59,456 nt of DNA from Vallitalea sp. GTDB lineage: Bacteria > Bacillota > Clostridia > Lachnospirales > Vallitaleaceae. The stretch spans positions 1-59,456 of the forward strand of contig JAOASG010000047.1 in assembly GCA_025210235.1 (NCBI GenBank), written 5' to 3'. The notes under the pieces were generated by a model. It was given only the letters and a program-made list of their open reading frames with translations. It did not search any database and was not told the DNA's origin. Below are positions 53,013-59,456 of this stretch, in pieces. The position numbers and the translations under genes were made by a program. How positions within the stretch are numbered: the stretch's first letter is position 1; every line of letters starts with the position of its first letter.

Positions 53013-53108
53013 GGGTCGATGGGATAGGGAATATTTCGCCAGCAGATTAAATGTCCATGGAACTCGCCGTCCAAGGCTTGTTGCTCCATATTACCCTATA
53101 ATCGACCC
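53013..53108. repeat. Long imperfect hairpin, GC-richer than its surroundings
   Basis: The 22-base left arm (GGGTCGAT, then GGGATAGGG and ATAT, 53013-53034) pairs with 53088-53108 (ATATTACCCTATAATCGACCC). The 53-base loop has inner pairing of CAGCA near 53041 with TGTTG near 53079. GC is about half, against about 30% around it. It sits between the convergent orr and tetR genes. There is no T-run, so it is not an ordinary terminator; it may be a structured RNA or a mobile-element scar. Confidence 0.6.
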
Positions 53109-53114
53109 CTAGGC

Positions 53115-53807
53115 TCATTGGTTTTTGTATGATAAAGCTTTTTTTATAAATTTTAATATTTCTTTGATTACTTTTTCATCATCTTTATTTGTATCATATC
53201 CTGTAAATATTTTCATGCGTTCTCTATAATAATCAGATGTATAAGAGAACTGGAACATAAGAATTAGGTTATCAATACAAAAGGATACTATTTTATCATC
53301 TATATTTATATCGATTAATTTTTGTTCTTTTGCACGAGTAATTATTTCCATGTATTTATTAGCAGTTATCTCTTCTAATTTATGAGATAGTTTATTAGAA
53401 AATTTTGAAAGAGCTTGAGTAGTAACATCAAGATATATTTGATTAAATTCTGGGTATTTAATTGCATAATATCTTGAAGCTCTAAGTAGATTTTCTAGTA
53501 TATCAAATATATTACCATCCTCTAAATTGATTGAATAGAGTACTGATTCTAGAACATGAAAACATTCATCAACTATTGTAAGAAATAAATCTTCTTTGGA
53601 GGCAAAATAGCTATACATTGAACCAATACTTATTTCAGCTTTTTTGGCAATAGTATTTATATTAGAAGCATTATAACCATTTTCAGCAAATTCTTTAATC
53701 GCTTCATTGATAATTTTTTGTTTGCGTTCTTCAGATATTTTCTCAAATGTTTCTTTATAAAATTTTGTTTTATCTTTATTATCATTTGTATTAGGTATTG
53801 TATTCAT
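53115..53807 (-). CDS. TetR-family transcriptional regulator (230 aa)
   Basis: Residues about 25-75 are the TetR DNA-binding domain (KQKIINEAIKEFAENGYNAS, INTIAKKAEISIGSMYSYFA), and the rest is a helical ligand-binding domain. AGGGGG lies six bases before the ATG. It is the last gene of the seven-gene minus-strand operon and probably its regulator; a palindrome GAGTGCTCACTC lies upstream of the first gene. Regulators of this type often bind fatty acyl-CoA or hydrophobic ligands, which would fit the SCP2-like neighbours, but this is inference. Confidence 0.85.
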   Translation of the reverse strand: MNTIPNTNDNKDKTKFYKETFEKISEERKQKIINEAIKEFAENGYNASNINTIAKKAEISIGSMYSYFASKEDLFLTIVDECFHVLESVLYSINLEDGNIFDILENLLRASRYYAIKYPEFNQIYLDVTTQALSKFSNKLSHKLEEITANKYMEIITRAKEQKLIDINIDDKIVSFCIDNLILMFQFSYTSDYYRERMKIFTGYDTNKDDEKVIKEILKFIKKALSYKNQ

Positions 53808-53843
53808 TTTAACCCCCTATACTATATCCGCTAGGCTAGTAGA

Positions 53844-54359
53844 TTATGTTTTATAATAGTTTTTGAATTTAGTTTTTGCCATTATATTACCTGCTAGACC
53901 ACCTAATAGTCTAATAATAGAGTAGTTCATTTTTAAATCGATAAGCTCAATTAGATTTCCATCAGGATCTTTCATAAATACCCAATCGGTTCCATCTGTT
54001 GATTGAGGATTACATAGAAAAGTAATTGATCTGTCAATTAATGAATTATACCATTTACTTACATTATGGACATCTAATGCAAAATGAGTAGCTCCTGGCT
54101 TATTCCAAACAGGATGATTACTAGGAAGGCTAGGTGTAAACTCAAAAATTTCTATAACACCACCTTTAGGTGCTCGTAAAAAACCAAAGTGAACTTTAGT
54201 ATCTTTTAACTTATATAGATTATATAATTCATTTACTTGTTCTTTTGCTAGAGTTTGTTCACTAATAAGCTTAAATCCAAATGTCTTACTATAGAATTTT
54301 ACAGTGTTTTCAAAATTTGAAACTGTAAGACCTACATGACTTAATGATCTGATTTTCAT
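53844..54359 (-). CDS. VOC-family (glyoxalase/epimerase-like) protein
   Basis: This is a single vicinal-oxygen-chelate unit of two beta-alpha-beta-beta-beta modules. Likely metal ligands are His8 (LSHVGLTVSNFENTVKFY), a His in GATHFALDV and Glu in DPDGNLIELID. At 171 aa it carries a 30-residue C-terminal extension with a Gly-rich turn. ATG 54359 and the preceding TTG 54362 are both within reach of AAGGA; I prefer the ATG. Similar folds serve as glyoxalases, dioxygenases, epimerases or resistance proteins; the reaction here is unknown. It lies between SCP2-like and tetR genes. Confidence 0.8.
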   Translation of the reverse strand: MKIRSLSHVGLTVSNFENTVKFYSKTFGFKLISEQTLAKEQVNELYNLYKLKDTKVHFGFLRAPKGGVIEIFEFTPSLPSNHPVWNKPGATHFALDVHNVSKWYNSLIDRSITFLCNPQSTDGTDWVFMKDPDGNLIELIDLKMNYSIIRLLGGLAGNIMAKTKFKNYYKT

Positions 54360-54383
54360 CAATAAACATTCCTTTCAGGTAAA

Positions 54384-55172
54384 CTAACCTTTTGCATATG
54401 AACCTACAATTAGCATATATTCACCTAGTTGTGCACCATATTCTGGGGCACCTTCCATAATAATTTTTTTATTAATTGTAGATTCAATCATATCATCAAT
54501 ATCAAGAAGTATTCCAAGAGCACTTTCTGTGGAATCAAAAAGCATAGTGAAAAATGGTTTTGAACGTTTGTATTCTCCACGAGCAGCTTTTGATTTACCA
54601 GCTTTTACTCTTAAATATGATGATAACTCTGGTTTATCTGCAATTTTCCAAGAAAATACACGATCAGGACTTTTCATTGCCCATTTAGATATTATTGGAT
54701 GGCCAGCTTTATTTAATTGACTTATACCCGTTGATAATAAAGCAAAATATAATTTTACAATTAAATCTTGATCGTCCTCATTTTTAGGAATTTCAGTTGC
54801 ACTAAGTAATTTTGCCATATACATAAGTGTTGATAGAGTAGGAATAAGTATAGAAAGATGATACCATCCCTTTATTTTAGGAAGTTTTTTGCTTTTGCCT
54901 GCAAAAAAACTATTTAAGTCAGGAATACTCTTAAATTCTAGTTCTACATCACATTTATCATTTGTACCTTTTACTACAGTAAAGATACCATCTTCAATAA
55001 TAAAATGTGTTCCAACTTTTCCATCAGCATCTTTTGCACTTATTCCAACAATAGCATTCTTGCCTCTAAATTTATTAGATAAATTTTTTCTTGACTCAAC
55101 TATTATTTTTACTAAGGGAAGTACAGCATTGAGAAATATTTTATTAGCATATATATCATCTCTAGTTAACAT
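54384..55172 (-). CDS. SCP2-like (sterol carrier) protein, two-domain, copy 2
   Basis: SCP2 folds form a hydrophobic tunnel that binds lipids or other apolar molecules. Here two SCP2-like halves can be seen: residues about 35-125 (THFIIEDGIFTVVKGTNDKC, VELEFKSIPDLNSFFAGKSK, LPKIKG) and 165-262 (FSWKIADKPELSSYLRVKAG, ending KIIMEGAPEYGAQLGEYM). There is no signal peptide. GAGGTG lies six bases before the ATG inside the end of the upstream transketolase gene. It is related in layout, but not closely in sequence, to the first gene of the operon. The assignment rests on motif layout rather than strong identity. Confidence 0.65.
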   Translation of the reverse strand: MLTRDDIYANKIFLNAVLPLVKIIVESRKNLSNKFRGKNAIVGISAKDADGKVGTHFIIEDGIFTVVKGTNDKCDVELEFKSIPDLNSFFAGKSKKLPKIKGWYHLSILIPTLSTLMYMAKLLSATEIPKNEDDQDLIVKLYFALLSTGISQLNKAGHPIISKWAMKSPDRVFSWKIADKPELSSYLRVKAGKSKAARGEYKRSKPFFTMLFDSTESALGILLDIDDMIESTINKKIIMEGAPEYGAQLGEYMLIVGSYAKG

Positions 55173-55175
55173 TAT

Positions 55176-56183
55176 CTACACCTCATCTTCCCAATCTTCA
55201 TCTTCTTCAAATTCTAAACCTATTAACTTACGAACATTTTCAACGATTCCGTTAGTATCGATTTCATAATATGCCATTAAATCTTCATGGAGTCCGATAA
55301 TGGAGAATGTATCAGGAATTCCAAGCTTCATAAATGCACAACCTTTTCCACTTTCAACGATTACTTCACCTACAGCGCTTCCAAGTCCACCAAGAACATT
55401 ATGATCTTCTACAGTAATAATTCTTCTTGTTTCATGTACAGCTTTTAAAATTGCTTCTCTATCAATTGGTTTTATAGTATGCATATTTAAGACTCTTGCT
55501 TTTAATCCATCTACGTTATTTAGTATTTTTGCTGCTTCTACAGCTTGATATACACAAGAACCACATGCGATGATTGTTAGATCATTACCCTCTGTTAATT
55601 GATGAGCTGTACCTATTTCAAAATTATAATCATAACTATCATATAATTTTTGGTCAAAACCTCTATTAATTCTTATATAAACAGGTCCATCGGTTTCATA
55701 TGCTTGTGTTACAGCATTAGCAGTTTCAATTCCATCAGCAGGAACGATAACTTTAAGATTAGCCATTGAACGCATAATTGCAATATCTTCTGTACAATGG
55801 TGGGTTGTTCCAGCTTGCCCAAAAGATAATCCAGCATGTGTTGCAATCATCTTAACATTTAAGTTTTGATAACAAATATCTGTATGTACTTGATCAAGAG
55901 CTCTCATAGATGTAAATATTGCAAAAGTAGAAACAAATGGAACAAGACCGCATTTTGCCATACCAGAAGCAATACCAAACATATTTTGTTCAGCTATGCC
56001 AGTATTAAAAAATCTGCTTGGAAATTTCTTGGCAAATAAGCCAATTTTAGTTGATTTTGCAAGGTCAGCTGATAAACCTACAATCTCAGGATGTTGCTTT
56101 CCAAGTTCACATAGAACATTACCATAGACTTCAGCTGTTGACATACTGGCTGTATCCTGCATTGTATATGTTAATCCACCCAT
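55176..56183 (-). CDS. Transketolase, C-terminal subunit
   Basis: This is the second half of a split transketolase: the pyrimidine domain (GIAEQNMFGIASGMA with the catalytic Glu that activates thiamine, THAGLSFGQAGTTHHCTEDI, VIVPADGIETANAV) and the C-terminal domain (TIIACGSCVYQAVEAAKIL, ITVEDHNVLGGLGSAV). At 335 aa it is of normal length for this half. The ATG overlaps the stop of the N-terminal subunit gene (TAATG), with GGAG just before it, so the two subunits are made together. The setting with an aminotransferase suggests a dedicated biosynthetic step rather than central pentose metabolism. Confidence 0.9.
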   Translation of the reverse strand: MGGLTYTMQDTASMSTAEVYGNVLCELGKQHPEIVGLSADLAKSTKIGLFAKKFPSRFFNTGIAEQNMFGIASGMAKCGLVPFVSTFAIFTSMRALDQVHTDICYQNLNVKMIATHAGLSFGQAGTTHHCTEDIAIMRSMANLKVIVPADGIETANAVTQAYETDGPVYIRINRGFDQKLYDSYDYNFEIGTAHQLTEGNDLTIIACGSCVYQAVEAAKILNNVDGLKARVLNMHTIKPIDREAILKAVHETRRIITVEDHNVLGGLGSAVGEVIVESGKGCAFMKLGIPDTFSIIGLHEDLMAYYEIDTNGIVENVRKLIGLEFEEDEDWEDEV

Positions 56184-57040
56184 TACGATACTCCTTTCAC
56201 GCGTTTTATATAATATTTTTCTAGACTTTCTTTACTTTGAAGTATTTTTTCTGAATTAAGTCCACCATAATGCCATTTATAATCATTTTCCATGAAATCA
56301 ACGCCGCAACCTTTTATAGTATTTGCTACTATAACAACTGGGGCTTTATCTTCTGATAGAGCATAGTCAATAGCTTCTGATAATTCTTTAAAGCTATGTC
56401 CATTAACTTCTTTTACAATAAAGCCAAAAGCTTCCCATTTTTGTACGAAAGGTTCTAAAGACATGACATCTTCTGTAGGTCCATCTATCATACAACGATT
56501 TCTATCTACTATAGTTATTAAATTGGTTATCTTAAAATGAGCGACTGACATAGCTGCTTCCCAAACAGAACCTTCGTCACATTCTCCATCACCTAGTAAA
56601 CAAAAAGTTGTATAGTTTTTATTATTAATTTTTGCAGCAAGTGCCATTCCTATTGCTATTGATAAACCATGACCTAAAGAGCCAGTAGAAGCATCAACAC
56701 CAGAAACTTTATTTCCATCTAAATGCATACCTAAAATTGAACCTGTATGATTATATTCTTTTAAAAGATCTTTATCAATGTATCCTTTGTCCGCAAGTAC
56801 AGGTGCAAAACCGACGCCAACATGACCTTTGCTTAATATAAAACGGTCTCTATCTTCCCAATCAGGATTAGTGGGGTCAATATTAAGATATTTATAATAA
56901 AGTATTGTAAATATGTCCATAGCACTAAGTGCACCACCTATATGTCCGCTTCCAGCCCATACAACTGTATCTACACATAGTTTTCGTAGTTCATTTGCTT
57001 TTTTTTCAAGATTACTTAATTCTAAGTCAGTTAATGGCAT
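56183..57040 (-). CDS. Transketolase, N-terminal subunit
   Basis: This is the thiamine diphosphate-binding half: GSGHIGGALSAMDIFTILYY, the metal/TPP motif LLGDGECDEGSVWEAAM and IVDRNRCMIDGPTEDV. I chose ATG 57040, which gives MPLTDLELSNLEKKA and lies after AAAGGAG; a longer frame from 57067 would overlap the aminotransferase gene. At 285 aa it is of usual size. Together with the next gene it should transfer two-carbon ketol units between a ketose and an aldehyde acceptor. Confidence 0.9.
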   Translation of the reverse strand: MPLTDLELSNLEKKANELRKLCVDTVVWAGSGHIGGALSAMDIFTILYYKYLNIDPTNPDWEDRDRFILSKGHVGVGFAPVLADKGYIDKDLLKEYNHTGSILGMHLDGNKVSGVDASTGSLGHGLSIAIGMALAAKINNKNYTTFCLLGDGECDEGSVWEAAMSVAHFKITNLITIVDRNRCMIDGPTEDVMSLEPFVQKWEAFGFIVKEVNGHSFKELSEAIDYALSEDKAPVVIVANTIKGCGVDFMENDYKWHYGGLNSEKILQSKESLEKYYIKRVKGVS

Positions 57041-57063
57041 AATAATCTCCTTTCTAAGAAATA

Positions 57064-58317
57064 TCAAATTTCTTTATGATTATTTTTTACTACCTTAAAA
57101 CTTTCATCAGCAATTTCATGTGTTAGCTTAATATCTTCATCCGATAACGCACAGTTAATAAATAAATTATGATGATTAACGAAAAACACACCTCTTTTAA
57201 CACATTCTGATACCCATTCTTGATGAAGTGTAAGAGAATCATCATTTGCTATTCTCATATACCACATAGATGGAACACCAGATACAACAAGATTAAATCC
57301 ATAGTTTTTTGCAATGTCAACTAACCCATTAGTTAATTTTTTGCCTTTTTCTTGCATAAGTTTAGGACCATCTATTTTCTTAAGCTTATTAATACAAGCG
57401 ATACCAGCGGCAAAGGGCATTGCTGAATACCAATAGCTACCTGTATACATTACAGATGAGGCGGCGTCTTTTAAAGCATCAATTCCACAAATAGCTGAAA
57501 AATTATAGCCATTTCCTAGAGCTTTACAAAAGCACATTAAATCAGCTTTAAACCCAAAGAAGTGATCAGAACCTTTTACGTCTAATCTAAAACCGCAACG
57601 AACATCATCTATTGCTAATACAATTCCATAATCTGTACATAGCTTTCTTATTTTTTGCCAATAATCTTTACTAGGTAATTCGCTATCAGTAAATGTTGGG
57701 TGATGATATGGTGTTGCTAAGAAACATGCAATATCATCTGGATTGTTTTTAACTATTGTTTCAACTTGCTCATAATTATTCCAGTCTACATACAGGTTGT
57801 TTGCTACATCTTCTTCGCATATGCCTGCATGACCAAGTTTTTGAGTCCAAGGGGCTACACCATGGTATCCACCGTTAACAAGTATTGTTTTCTTTCTACC
57901 AGTAGCAGCTTTTGCAATCATAAGAGCAAAACTTGTAACATCGCCACCATTTTTAGCAAAGAAAGCCCAATCGGCCATTTCAACAGTATCAACTAGAGTT
58001 TCAGCACATTCAACCATGATTGATGAAGGAGAAGTAGTGCAGTTCCCTAATTTCATTTGATTAGCAACAGCTAAATCAACATCTTCATCGTTATAACCTA
58101 ATACATTAGGACCATATGCACACATATAGTCAATAAAACGATTACCATCAACGTCCCAAAAGTAAGTTCCCTTAGCATGGCTTGAGAATAGAGGATAGCT
58201 GCTGATAGGGACAAAACAACCTTCAACTGGACCAAGATGACCGTATATACCAGTAGGTAATACTTTTAAAGCGCGATTAAATAGCTTTTGATTCTTTTTG
58301 TAAGTATAAGTTTGCAA
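57064..58317 (-). CDS. Class III aminotransferase, glutamate-1-semialdehyde aminomutase-like
   Basis: This is a fold-type I PLP enzyme. The PLP lysine is Lys265 (MCFCKALGNGY). The cofactor-N1 aspartate is Asp237 in IDDVRCGFR (usually DEVxTGFR, here DDVRCGFR). AKNGGDVTSFALMIAKAATG is the phosphate-binding region, and YHGVAPWTQ is conserved. At 417 aa it is full length. It lacks the exact GSA aminomutase signature and there are no haem genes nearby, so a transaminase for a sugar or ketone made by the transketolase is more likely. The start is TTG 58317, eight bases after AAGGAGG. Confidence 0.85.
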   Translation of the reverse strand: MQTYTYKKNQKLFNRALKVLPTGIYGHLGPVEGCFVPISSYPLFSSHAKGTYFWDVDGNRFIDYMCAYGPNVLGYNDEDVDLAVANQMKLGNCTTSPSSIMVECAETLVDTVEMADWAFFAKNGGDVTSFALMIAKAATGRKKTILVNGGYHGVAPWTQKLGHAGICEEDVANNLYVDWNNYEQVETIVKNNPDDIACFLATPYHHPTFTDSELPSKDYWQKIRKLCTDYGIVLAIDDVRCGFRLDVKGSDHFFGFKADLMCFCKALGNGYNFSAICGIDALKDAASSVMYTGSYWYSAMPFAAGIACINKLKKIDGPKLMQEKGKKLTNGLVDIAKNYGFNLVVSGVPSMWYMRIANDDSLTLHQEWVSECVKRGVFFVNHHNLFINCALSDEDIKLTHEIADESFKVVKNNHKEI

Positions 58318-58352
58318 TTATTAAACCTCCTTTACGATTTTGATTTTATACA

Positions 58353-59108
58353 TTAAAGATACGAAGATACTAATGCAAGTATTTTATTCATGTTATCAAG
58401 CATAGGAATGAATCCTTTTAGCTGTAATTTTTCTGTAGCTATACAAGAATAAGTATCTACTTTACCTGTTAAAATATTATTGGTAGTAATAAGGTCTGAA
58501 AATGTCATAGAAGCTCTTTGATTTTTTGCTAATCCTTTTTTTGCTTCTATATGACCATCTTTAATTATTAGATGAATTGCAGTATAACTTTCTGTAATAG
58601 AAATATTGATAGTACCATTAGGTATTCTATTAGCACTAAGCATTCCAATTGGATCATTATTACCAATCTGGGCTAGAGCAAAGAAAGCTGTATATGTAGT
58701 GAGGATAGTGTTTGTTTTCATATAATTTTTATTTCTTAATAATAGTTCAGTGGGTTTTAAATAATAAGATAATTTGTCAGTTAAAGTTATGAATTCATTT
58801 TTAAGGAATTTAATTTTAGTAAGTCCTTTTAGAGGTATAGGATTTGCTTTGCCATCCATCATCTGGTTAAAGTGAAGTGGAGATTTGAAGTAAAGAGTGA
58901 TATCGCTTTTGTTAAAATCTTTATAAAATGTACATTTGCCTCTCTTAAAAGATAAATATCCTTGTGGACCATTTTTAATAACAAATTTAATTGTTATGTC
59001 TACGTCCTCAATAAGATTACTCATCTCTTTATCTAGGTCACATAAGTCTTCAAGATTACGCAATACAGCATAAAGATTGATTGTTGCTTTAGTTAATTCA
59101 TTTTGCAA
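58353..59108 (-). CDS. SCP2-like (sterol carrier) protein, two-domain, copy 1
   Basis: This is the first gene of the operon. Two SCP2-like halves are suggested: residues about 35-125 (VIKNGPQGYLSFKRGKCTFY, DITLYFKSPLHFNQMMDGKA, PLKGLTKIKFLK) and 155-250 (GTINISITESYTAIHLIIKD, GHIEAKKGLAKNQRASMTFS, then a region ending LKGFIPMLDNMNKI). There is no signal peptide. I chose TTG 59108 because AAGGAGG lies seven bases before it; an ATG at 59126 has that site inside its coding sequence. It probably binds a hydrophobic compound handled by the operon. Recognition is by layout only. Confidence 0.6.
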   Translation of the reverse strand: MQNELTKATINLYAVLRNLEDLCDLDKEMSNLIEDVDITIKFVIKNGPQGYLSFKRGKCTFYKDFNKSDITLYFKSPLHFNQMMDGKANPIPLKGLTKIKFLKNEFITLTDKLSYYLKPTELLLRNKNYMKTNTILTTYTAFFALAQIGNNDPIGMLSANRIPNGTINISITESYTAIHLIIKDGHIEAKKGLAKNQRASMTFSDLITTNNILTGKVDTYSCIATEKLQLKGFIPMLDNMNKILALVSSYL

Positions 59109-59132
59109 ATAAACTCCTCCTTTCATTTCTAT

Positions 59133-59196
59133 GTAATTGCAAAACTAACTAACGATTTAATTTTTTACATACAACTAAATGTAGTTTTGCAATTAC
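59133..59196. repeat. Dispersed inverted-repeat element, copy C (64 bp, both ends)
   Basis: GTAATTGCAAAACTA (59133-59147) and TAGTTTTGCAATTAC (59182-59196) are perfect inverted repeats. The interior shares TTTACATACAA and AGTTG segments with copy A, so it is an internal deletion of the same element. It forms part of the leader of the minus-strand operon. Confidence 0.8.
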
Positions 59197-59225
59197 TTTA
59201 TAAAATGGGAAACTTCATATAACAA
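59197..59225 (-). promoter_or_regulatory. Candidate promoter of the SCP2/transketolase operon
   Basis: On the minus strand TTGTTA (59225-59220), a 17-base spacer and TATAAA (59202-59197) form a good sigma-A promoter. Its -10 box abuts the repeat element, so the element would be transcribed as the leader. Confidence 0.5.
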
Positions 59226-59253
59226 TATATTATTATTGATGTGATTTTAGAAC

Positions 59254-59265
59254 GAGTGCTCACTC
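59254..59265. promoter_or_regulatory. Palindromic operator candidate (TetR type)
   Basis: GAGTGCTCACTC is a dyad of GAGTG and CACTC around a 2-base centre, a shape common for TetR-family operators. It lies about 145 bases before the operon whose last gene encodes a TetR regulator. A TATAAA at 59266 on the plus strand directly follows it, so it may also control a divergent gene beyond the window. Confidence 0.45.
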
Positions 59266-59373
59266 TATAAAATTAAGCTAATTTTGAAACATACAAAAGT
59301 TACTTCCGCCAATGGGTATTTATTTATTCCAGTTTTAGGATAAATTCTTCGAGACTTACTAAATTCATTACAA

Positions 59374-59456
59374 TGAAATTTTCCTAACGCTCATATTCAG
59401 CGTCCATGCTTCAGATGAGCTAAAAAAACGTCGTGTTTTTTTCACGGAAAATTTCA
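59374..59456. repeat. Inverted-repeat sequence at the right edge of the window
   Basis: TGAAATTTTCC (59374-59384) is repeated inverted as GGAAAATTTCA (59446-59456, the last bases of the window). Between them GCTCAT and ATGAGC pair, as do ACGCT and AGCGT, and CGTG with CACG around a T7 loop. The inner part is GC-richer than the region. It could be a structured mobile-element end, and it may continue beyond the window. Confidence 0.5.

Larger units (their letters stand above)
59109..59456. other. Upstream region of the SCP2/transketolase operon and right edge
   Basis: The 348 bases hold a short inverted-repeat element (59133-59196), a minus-strand promoter (59197-59225), a palindromic operator candidate (59254-59265) and an inverted-repeat sequence reaching the window end (59374-59456). 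No gene start is visible. Confidence 0.5.

Noticed and set aside
52970..53090. A 38-codon minus-strand frame (MEQQALDGEFHGHLICW...) in the GC-richer hairpin
   Set aside because: Its start lies in a stem arm without a ribosome binding site, and it runs through the hairpin; the pairing explains the sequence better than coding.
54529..54720. Plus-strand frames opposite the SCP2-like and transketolase genes
   Set aside because: The minus-strand genes have full-length homologies, ribosome binding sites and tight operon spacing; the plus-strand frames have none.
57064..58317. Glutamate-1-semialdehyde aminomutase of haem synthesis (hemL)
   Set aside because: The motif around the cofactor Asp and the gene neighbours do not fit haem synthesis; a general class III aminotransferase is the safer call.

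Overview
The window is AT-rich DNA (roughly 30% GC by eye) from a Gram-positive, spore-forming anaerobe of the class Clostridia. The evidence for this is strong AGGAGG-type ribosome binding sites, lipoprotein signal peptides, a YpeB-like germination protein, histidine degradation through separate FtcD and FchA, and a complete B12-dependent ornithine fermentation cluster of the Clostridium sticklandii type. Gene content and style resemble Lachnospirales/Vallitalea-like bacteria; that placement is inference. No rRNA, tRNA, CRISPR array or intact transposase was seen.

Layout. 1-4450 is an accessory region of small genes: two secreted proteins, a minus-strand micro-operon (35-aa hydrophobic peptide, 55-aa membrane protein, 61-aa XRE regulator), a second XRE regulator, a gene behind a LexA-box promoter, a small membrane protein and msrA. 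4546-19376 is a locus for a sulfated, fucose- or uronate-containing glycan. It holds two formylglycine sulfatases, a membrane-bound AraC regulator, an LplB/YtcP-type sugar importer with two nearly identical binding lipoproteins, a GH95 enzyme and a GH88 unsaturated glucuronyl hydrolase. The first sulfatase and the transporter share an 80% identical promoter/operator module. 19473-22535 carries a YpeB-like protein, a HutC-type GntR regulator and a SEC-C protein.

22936-29421 is the histidine pathway hutH-hutU-ftcD-hutI-fchA. 30128-35986 is an oligopeptide ABC transporter (oppABCDF), with a second, orphan binding protein at 40500. Between them lie an AEC transporter, an AraC regulator and a GHL6/GH42-like glycoside hydrolase. 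43851-52960 is the arginine/ornithine block: arcA, ord, ortA, ortB, oraS, oraE, a MutL/GlmL-family gene and orr. Together the peptide importer and the two degradation pathways fit a peptide- and amino-acid-fermenting lifestyle. ortA has no ATG, GTG or TTG before its conserved core and seems to start at AUU.

53115-59108 is a seven-gene minus-strand operon: SCP2-like protein, class III aminotransferase, split transketolase, second SCP2-like protein, VOC protein, TetR regulator. I do not recognise this combination as a described pathway; it is the best candidate for an undescribed system. Unusual GC-richer inverted-repeat sequences lie just outside both ends.

A family of short inverted-repeat elements with terminal repeat GTAATTGCAAAACTA is scattered through intergenic gaps. 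One copy overlaps the 3' end of hutU, and an inverted partial copy of that junction lies before the glycoside hydrolase at 38285.
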